From Nanobdellota archaeon (GTDB lineage Archaea; Nanobdellota; Nanobdellia; Woesearchaeales; UBA583), in the NCBI GenBank assembly GCA_022565615.1, contig JAIUMM010000009.1, positions 1-49,123 of the forward strand: a DNA stretch of 49,123 bases, given 5' to 3'. The notes beneath the pieces were generated by a model. It searched no databases. It saw only the letters and a program-made list of their open reading frames with translations, and was not told the DNA's origin. The translations under genes were made by a program, and so were the position numbers. This document shows, one piece after another, positions 43,481 to 49,123 of the stretch (its first letter is position 1; every line of letters begins with the position of its first letter).

Positions 43481-44869
43481 TTAATTCTCCTTAAATATAG
43501 TAGATAAATGTTCATTTAAAATAGTATTAACTTCTTTTACAACTCTCTCTTCATAATGATAATTAGTTTCTTCTTCTTGTTTTTTAGTATCAAGTTGAAG
43601 AAGAGCAGTTGAACATTGAGTAAGTTTTGCAATGTTTATATTTGGATGTTCAATATTTGAAATATATTCTTGATATTTAGAATTAGTTGAAATAATTTGT
43701 TTAGAAATTACTAATTCTAATTCTTGTGCAGTTGAGAAGGAAGAAGGTTTGTGTTTGTGAGTTATTTTTTTTGAAGTTAATTGAAGTGTATTTTTTAATA
43801 CAACATATGCTCCAAGTTCATAGAGTTTTGAGATATATGTGTCAATAGGAACTGATTTTGAAATTTCATTTAATTCCCCATATAATTCAAATAATATCAT
43901 TGAATTTTTAATTGAATTTTGTTGTTCTAGTTGTAGTATTTTTTCTTCAACTAATTGTTCAATTTCACTATGAAGCTTATTAGAACAATCAATTGAGAGT
44001 TGAGTAATAGTAATCATTGGAAGAGTAATATATTCACTATGTTGCTCAAAAGTAATAGTTTGAGAAGTATTATCTTTTTGATTATGTTGAGAATGTAAGC
44101 AATTTACTTTAACTTTATAAAATCCTGAAAAGGAATCTTTAAATTCACTAAAACTATTTGGAAAAATTGGGCCTGAGTATGCAACTATTGATGTATCGTA
44201 TTTTGTATTATCACACTTATAGGAAATAGAATTTGGGTAGTGAATATGACCACCTGCATAATAATTAAAATTTTGGGGAAGAATTGAAGAAGGGTATGCA
44301 TTTGGAATTTGTTTATGATGAGTTGATTGTAAAAGTTCTTTTATTGTTGAGTGGAACATAAATATGGAGTATATATTTTTAGAGTTTTCTTTTTGAGAGT
44401 TGGAATTAGTTATTTTTTGATATATTTTTGAATCAAGTCCATTTTTTTTACCTAAAACTCCACAAAATTCAATGTTTATTCCTTTAATGTTATAAGTAGT
44501 TGGTATGAGTTTAACAGTTTGAGAATCAATACTCTCCCACTTACCTACATCTCTCCAAATTCCTACTGAATCTAGAATTTGAATAAAACTTTTATGAGTT
44601 AAAGAGTAATCGTGTGAACCTCCAATTACAAATACAGGGATGTTGAGTTCTTGGAGTTTTTTCATTTGCTCAATTACAAGTTCTACATATTCAAGAGGAG
44701 GAAGAGGAACATTAAATATATCTCCACTTATTACGACAAAATCATAAGAATCAGAGCAGATTTCATCAATTGCTTTAATGAATTGATTAATTTGTAAGTT
44801 TTTGAGTTTTTGTTCTCTAAATGAGCCAAGATGAATATCAGCTAAGTGAGCAAATGTAAATGAAGTCAT
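43481..44869 (-). CDS. mre11: Mre11/SbcD-like DNA repair nuclease
   Basis: Metallophosphoesterase that trims DNA ends with Rad50. Motifs in order: FAHLADIHLGSF (D-x-H), VVISGDIFNVPLPP, VIGGSHDYS (family GNHD, here GSHD), FMFHST and YAGGHIHYP (GHxH). The C-terminal part is helical and would cap and bind Rad50, which is not in the window. Length 462 is normal. Confidence 0.93.
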   Translation of the reverse strand: MTSFTFAHLADIHLGSFREQKLKNLQINQFIKAIDEICSDSYDFVVISGDIFNVPLPPLEYVELVIEQMKKLQELNIPVFVIGGSHDYSLTHKSFIQILDSVGIWRDVGKWESIDSQTVKLIPTTYNIKGINIEFCGVLGKKNGLDSKIYQKITNSNSQKENSKNIYSIFMFHSTIKELLQSTHHKQIPNAYPSSILPQNFNYYAGGHIHYPNSISYKCDNTKYDTSIVAYSGPIFPNSFSEFKDSFSGFYKVKVNCLHSQHNQKDNTSQTITFEQHSEYITLPMITITQLSIDCSNKLHSEIEQLVEEKILQLEQQNSIKNSMILFELYGELNEISKSVPIDTYISKLYELGAYVVLKNTLQLTSKKITHKHKPSSFSTAQELELVISKQIISTNSKYQEYISNIEHPNINIAKLTQCSTALLQLDTKKQEEETNYHYEERVVKEVNTILNEHLSTIFKEN

Positions 44870-44959
44870 TATATATAGTTTAGATTATTTTTAGTTTTTA
44901 AGTATTGTGTATTTCAAGAATAGAATTTTAATTGATAGTTACGTTTTAATTGATTATGG

Positions 44960-47929
44960 ATGAAGAATATTTATAAAAATTTAATTATTAAAATTACTAG
45001 ATATATGAATACAAATTTATTGTTTAATTTACTTAATTTTAGAAATTCTAAGAGAGGATTTTCAGAAGCTGTTGTAGTATTAGTTTTATTTTCATCTTTA
45101 AGCGTTATAGGAATTGTGATGTTTACAAATTATCAATCTTCAGTAGCTCTTACACAAGAACAATTATCTCAAAGTTATACTACATTACTTGAAAATAGAA
45201 ATTTAAACTTTGAGATTTTAGAAACTCAATATGAAGACATTTATCTCAACATTAGGATTAGAAATTCAGGTTCAACCCAGTTGCTAACTTCTGAGTTTAG
45301 TTTTTTTATAAATAGTAATTTTATTACTTTTTCAAATATAGAATTTTTAGATATTCACAATTCTCCTCTTCAAGTTCAGTTAATTCAACCATTTCAAGAA
45401 TTTAGAGTTCAAATTATGATTGAAGATTTATTAGATTTAAATGTATTATCAATTATTCATGATTCAGGTGTCGAAAAACAAAGAGAATTTGAAATTTCAA
45501 GAGAAACTATATTTATCTCAATATGGGATACAACTCTTACAAGTTCAGGTTCAACAAATGATACTACAATTCAATTGCCATTAACGCAAACAGGTGTTTA
45601 TGATTTTAGAATTGATTGGGGAGATGGAACAATTGAAGAGATAACTCAGTGGGATGAAGCAATTCATACGTATGAAATTTCAGGAGTATATACTATTGAA
45701 ATTGATGGAGTAATTGAAGGATTTAGATTTAATGATCAAGGAGATAGATTAAAGTTACTTATAATTGAACAGTGGGGGAATTTACGAGTTGGAGATGAGG
45801 GTAATTATTTTCACGGAGCAGAGAATTTTAATTCAAATGCAATAGATTCTTTAAATGTTTCAGGAATGACTAATTTTAGAGATTTTTTTAGAAATGCAAG
45901 AGAATATGATGAGGATATTTCATCTTGGGATGTAAGTTTAGTAGAAGTGATGTGGGATATGTTTAGAGATGCAAGAAATTTTAATAATGGGGGTTTAAGT
46001 GGAATTAATAATTGGGATGTTAGTAATGTTGAGAATATGAGGGGTTTGTTTTATGATGCTCAAAGTTTTAATCAACCTCTTAATAATTGGGATGTTAGCA
46101 ATGTTGAGAATATGAGAGATATGTTTAGAAGAACATTTAGTTTTAATCAACCTCTTGATAATTGGAATGTGAGTAATGTTCGAGATATGGATAATATGTT
46201 TTTTCTAGCTAATGTCTTTAATCAAAATTTAAATATGTGGAATACAAGTTCAGTTGAGAGGATGAATAGTATGTTTAGAAGTGCTAGTAGTTTTTTTCAA
46301 CCAATTGGAGATTGGGATACAAGTTTAGTTATTACAATGGATAGAATGTTTAGAGATGCAAGTTCATTTAATCAAGATTTAAGTTGTTGGAATGTGACTC
46401 TTTTAAATGAACCTCTTGAATTTAGTGTAAACTCTCCTCTAAGTTTTCAAAATACCCCAATTTGGGAAACTGATGGTGGAGGGGGAACTTGTAATGTAAT
46501 TATTCCAACTGCTCATTTTATATCACAGTGGAATACAAGTTTAGGAGATGGAGGTTTGAGTATTACTCTTCCTTTAGAAGAGAGTGGATTTTATGATTTT
46601 ACTGTATTTTGGGGAGATGGAAATCAAGATATAATTACAAGTTGGAATCAAGTAGAAGTTACTCATACATATTCTAGTCATGATATCTATACTATTGAAC
46701 TTGTAGGTGTAATTAATGGATTTAATTTTGCAAACGGGATTAGTTTAGACGTAGAAAAAATTATTAATATTGAACAATGGGGAAATATTTCACTAGGAAA
46801 TAATGGAGGATATTTTAGTGGAGCAGTTAATTTAGAGAGTACTGCTACAGATAGTCCTGATTTAGGCTCAACTACTATTTTTAGTGAGATGTTTTTAAAT
46901 GCTCAAAATTTTAATGGAGATGTTAGTGGATGGGATATGAGCACTGCTGTTAATATGCAAGATATGTTTAGAGGTGCTCATTCTTTTAATCAGCCTCTTA
47001 ATTTATGGGATGTGAGTGGTGTGTTAAATATGAGAGGTTTATTTTTTGAAGCTCTAAGTTTTAATCAAGATTTAGAGTTTTGGAATACAAGTTCTGTTAC
47101 AAATATGATTTTTATGTTTAGAGATGCTCAGAGTTTCAATGGTAATATTTCTACTTGGGATGTAAGTGAGATTAATAATTTTAATTCAATGTTTAGAGGA
47201 GCGAGTAGTTTTAATCAACCTCTTAATAGTTGGAATGTTAGCAATGTAATTAGAATGAGTAATATGTTTTATGATGCTCAAGAATTTAATCAAAATTTAG
47301 ATTTATGGGATACAAGTTCAGTTCAATTCATGGACAGTATGTTTAGAGGTGCTCAAAGTTTTAATAATAATATATCTACTTGGGATGTAAATAATGTTCA
47401 AACTATGGCAAATATGTTTATTTTTGCTCAAGATTTTAATTCAGATATTTCTTCTTGGAATACAAGTAGTCTTAGTAATATGAATGGAATATTTAGAGGA
47501 ACAAGTTTTAATCAAGATATTAGTAATTGGGACATTAGTGGTGTGAGTACATTTACAGATGTTTTTAGAGATTCTCCTTTTAATTTAGATATATCATCTT
47601 GGAATACTTCAGGTGTTGTTTCTATGATTAGAACTTTTCAAGATGCTCAAGATTTTAATCAATCTCTTAATACTTGGGATGTGAGTAATGTTGAGAATAT
47701 GCAAGACATGTTTAGAAATGCACAGAGTTTTAATCAAGATATTGGAAATTGGGATACTTCTCAAGTAACTAATATGATTAGAATGTTTAGAGATACTTTA
47801 TCATTTAATCAAGACTTGACTTGTTGGAATGTGACATTAATTCCATCTCTTCCTTCTGGATTTACTCAAAATTCTGCTCTTGATATTTCAAATAGACCTA
47901 CTTGGGGAACTGATGGAAGTAGTTGTTAA
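44960..47929 (+). CDS. DUF285/BspA-like surface protein with prepilin signal, duplicated
   Basis: 989 residues. The N-terminus SKRG/FSEAVVVLVLF (cleavage after G33) is a classical archaeal prepilin-type signal, with a helix at about 36-54. An outer domain is followed by two similar modules. Each begins with a beta domain with a WGDG motif (IDWGDGTIEEIT; VFWGDGNQDIIT), then IEQWGN, then a run of about 25-residue DUF285 repeats (FNQ.L..WDVSNV..M..MF), roughly seven in the first and ten or more in the second. Each module ends with CWNVTL and a PxW..DG..C sequence. It is an adhesin-like protein; related repeats occur in mycoplasmas, bacteria and protists. Confidence 0.9.
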   Translation: MKNIYKNLIIKITRYMNTNLLFNLLNFRNSKRGFSEAVVVLVLFSSLSVIGIVMFTNYQSSVALTQEQLSQSYTTLLENRNLNFEILETQYEDIYLNIRIRNSGSTQLLTSEFSFFINSNFITFSNIEFLDIHNSPLQVQLIQPFQEFRVQIMIEDLLDLNVLSIIHDSGVEKQREFEISRETIFISIWDTTLTSSGSTNDTTIQLPLTQTGVYDFRIDWGDGTIEEITQWDEAIHTYEISGVYTIEIDGVIEGFRFNDQGDRLKLLIIEQWGNLRVGDEGNYFHGAENFNSNAIDSLNVSGMTNFRDFFRNAREYDEDISSWDVSLVEVMWDMFRDARNFNNGGLSGINNWDVSNVENMRGLFYDAQSFNQPLNNWDVSNVENMRDMFRRTFSFNQPLDNWNVSNVRDMDNMFFLANVFNQNLNMWNTSSVERMNSMFRSASSFFQPIGDWDTSLVITMDRMFRDASSFNQDLSCWNVTLLNEPLEFSVNSPLSFQNTPIWETDGGGGTCNVIIPTAHFISQWNTSLGDGGLSITLPLEESGFYDFTVFWGDGNQDIITSWNQVEVTHTYSSHDIYTIELVGVINGFNFANGISLDVEKIINIEQWGNISLGNNGGYFSGAVNLESTATDSPDLGSTTIFSEMFLNAQNFNGDVSGWDMSTAVNMQDMFRGAHSFNQPLNLWDVSGVLNMRGLFFEALSFNQDLEFWNTSSVTNMIFMFRDAQSFNGNISTWDVSEINNFNSMFRGASSFNQPLNSWNVSNVIRMSNMFYDAQEFNQNLDLWDTSSVQFMDSMFRGAQSFNNNISTWDVNNVQTMANMFIFAQDFNSDISSWNTSSLSNMNGIFRGTSFNQDISNWDISGVSTFTDVFRDSPFNLDISSWNTSGVVSMIRTFQDAQDFNQSLNTWDVSNVENMQDMFRNAQSFNQDIGNWDTSQVTNMIRMFRDTLSFNQDLTCWNVTLIPSLPSGFTQNSALDISNRPTWGTDGSSC

Positions 47930-48020
47930 AAGATTATTTTTTTTCTAAAAATATAATTTAATTTTTTTTTGTAGTATTTCATTTTATTTTACAATTTTCA
48001 ACTTGGAAGTGTTATTAAAA

Positions 48021-48030
48021 ATATTTAAAT
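48021..48030 (+). promoter_or_regulatory. TATA-like box A of the glycine-rich protein gene
   Basis: ATATTTAAAT lies 22 bases before the ATG at 48053. Confidence 0.4.
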
Positions 48031-48052
48031 TCTAATTTTTTATTTATAAATA

Positions 48053-49123
48053 ATGAATGTTTTTTTAAGTAAATTATTTTTTTTGACTTTTTATTTAGTA
48101 GTATTTAGTTTACTTATTTCCACTTATTCTTTTTCAAATCCTGTGTGTAATGATGGTTTGTGTGTACAAGCGTTTAATTCATCAACTATGTGGAATGTAC
48201 CTTTTGGAGTTACTCAAGTGGACGTATTATTAGTTGGTGGTGGAGGTGGAGGAGGAGCTCATACAGGATTTAGTAATGCAGCTGGTGGTGCTGGTGGTGC
48301 TGGTGGACTAATATTTGAAGAGAATGTTATAATTGATTTTACAATTTCTCAAAATATAGTAATTGGAGAAGGAGGGGCAGGAGTGGATGCTCAAAATGTT
48401 CCAGGTGGGAATGGAGGAGACACAATTGCATTTAACTTAACTGCTTTAGGAGGAGGAGGGGGAATTTTAACTTCTGCAACTGATAATACTCCTGCAAATA
48501 ATGGAGGTTCAGGTGGTGGAGGAAGACAAAATCCTGCAGGAATAGCAACGCAACCAAGTTCAATTTGGGGTGGATTTGGAAATGATGGTGCAAGAAATTC
48601 ACAAGATTTGGGAGGTGGAGGTGGAGGTGGTGCAGGAACTAGACCTTCTGATATTTCAAGTGATGATGGAGGAGATGGAGGAGAGGGTTTATATTTTGGT
48701 GATATTTTTGGAGACAATTTTGGTGATAATGGATGGTTTGCAGGAGGAGGAGGAGGAGGAGGAAGAGATGGAGCAATAGGAATTGGAGGTATTGGAGGTG
48801 GTGGAAATGGTTCAAGTCAAAGAGATTTAATTGTCCCAACTAATGGTATGCCTAATACAGGAGGTGGTGGAGGTGGAGGAAGTTCAGCTCACGCTGGTGC
48901 AGATGGTGGTAGTGGAGTTGTAATTATTCGTTTTCAAGATCCTCCTAATAATCTTAATATTAATCAACAACCTCAAAATTCTATTTCAGGTAGTGCATTA
49001 AGCCCTTCTCCTCAAGTTCGTTTACAAAGTTTACTCAGTCAATTTAATTTATCAGGCTTTGAGATTGAAGTTGAACTAATTGGAGGCAGTTTTGAAATCG
49101 GTTCAACCACCATTGCAACCACC
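48053..49123 (+). CDS. Secreted glycine-rich protein, C-terminus beyond window
   Basis: An open frame of 357 codons runs off the right edge. It starts with a signal peptide (LFFLTFYLVVFSLLISTYSFS), then NPVCNDGLCVQAFN, then a long Gly-rich domain with GGGGGGG tracts (VDVLLVGGGGGGGAH; GDNGWFAGGGGGGGR) closing in SGVVIIRF. This pattern is that of Gly-rich receptor-recognition/tail-type domains of bacterial and phage proteins, which fold into a polyglycine-helix sandwich. After it come Pro/Asn/Gln-rich linkers. Probably a surface adhesin. Confidence 0.85.
   Translation, partial: MNVFLSKLFFLTFYLVVFSLLISTYSFSNPVCNDGLCVQAFNSSTMWNVPFGVTQVDVLLVGGGGGGGAHTGFSNAAGGAGGAGGLIFEENVIIDFTISQNIVIGEGGAGVDAQNVPGGNGGDTIAFNLTALGGGGGILTSATDNTPANNGGSGGGGRQNPAGIATQPSSIWGGFGNDGARNSQDLGGGGGGGAGTRPSDISSDDGGDGGEGLYFGDIFGDNFGDNGWFAGGGGGGGRDGAIGIGGIGGGGNGSSQRDLIVPTNGMPNTGGGGGGGSSAHAGADGGSGVVIIRFQDPPNNLNINQQPQNSISGSALSPSPQVRLQSLLSQFNLSGFEIEVELIGGSFEIGSTTIATT

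Noticed and set aside
48391-48839. Pro-rich or His/Leu-rich minus-strand and plus-strand frames opposite the glycine-rich gene
   Set aside because: They are mirror or shifted translations of the GGA/GGT repeats in the glycine-rich protein.

Overview
The window is very A+T-rich DNA from an archaeon. The clear markers are transcription factor B, RNA polymerase subunit N, the S10/EF-1A pair, nascent polypeptide-associated complex, a Sec61-beta homologue, archaeal Toprim primase DnaG, class I lysyl-tRNA synthetase, Trm5, Mre11, a Dim2-like KH protein and a beta-CASP mRNA-processing nuclease. The strong A+T bias, short compact genes, pilin-like Q-T/G-x-P membrane anchors and DUF285 surface protein suggest a small-genome DPANN archaeon of the Woesearchaeota/Pacearchaeota type; this placement is inference. 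Many genes have a TATA-like box about 20-25 bases before the start codon, which points to leaderless transcripts.

Layout. 1-3359 holds two minus-strand surface proteins with pilin-like anchors. 3461-5567 is the least ordinary DNA in the window. Two inverted ORB-like elements flank an orphan gene and a long non-coding A+T-rich stretch with a 24-bp inverted repeat and an array of TAGACAA repeats; it is a candidate replication origin or a small mobile element. 5568-13278 is housekeeping: CYTH protein, beta-lactamase-fold hydrolase, LysRS, M50 protease, Sec61-beta, NAC, MinD-like ATPase. 13279-15680 is a small accessory island: an unknown gene, an RBBP9-like hydrolase and an ADP-ribosyltransferase-like protein, with a repeated 29-bp promoter block and a TAAA microsatellite. 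15680-20159 carries an unknown gene, a HAD protein, HtpX, a membrane protein and GlyRS.

20215-24080 is a defence/accessory segment: a type II restriction-modification pair, a zinc ribbon, a type II toxin-antitoxin pair and two Nudix hydrolases. 24171-31000 carries ProRS, a RelA/SpoT-type HD protein, a SurA-like membrane-anchored protein, a PhoH ATPase and the beta-CASP nuclease. 31051-35237 runs from TFB into a signal-peptide protein and then a pilin-anchored enzyme that combines an N-acetylmuramidase with an M15-like peptidase. Both activities would attack bacterial peptidoglycan, which archaea lack.

35260-44869 is again core: Trm5, RpoN, S10, EF-1A, Dim2-like, a 7-TM/winged-helix operon with an unusually strong Shine-Dalgarno, DnaG, an orphan and Mre11. 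The window ends in two large surface proteins: a two-module DUF285 adhesin-like protein with a prepilin signal, and a glycine-rich secreted protein that runs off the end. No tRNA, rRNA, CRISPR array or insertion sequence was recognised by eye.
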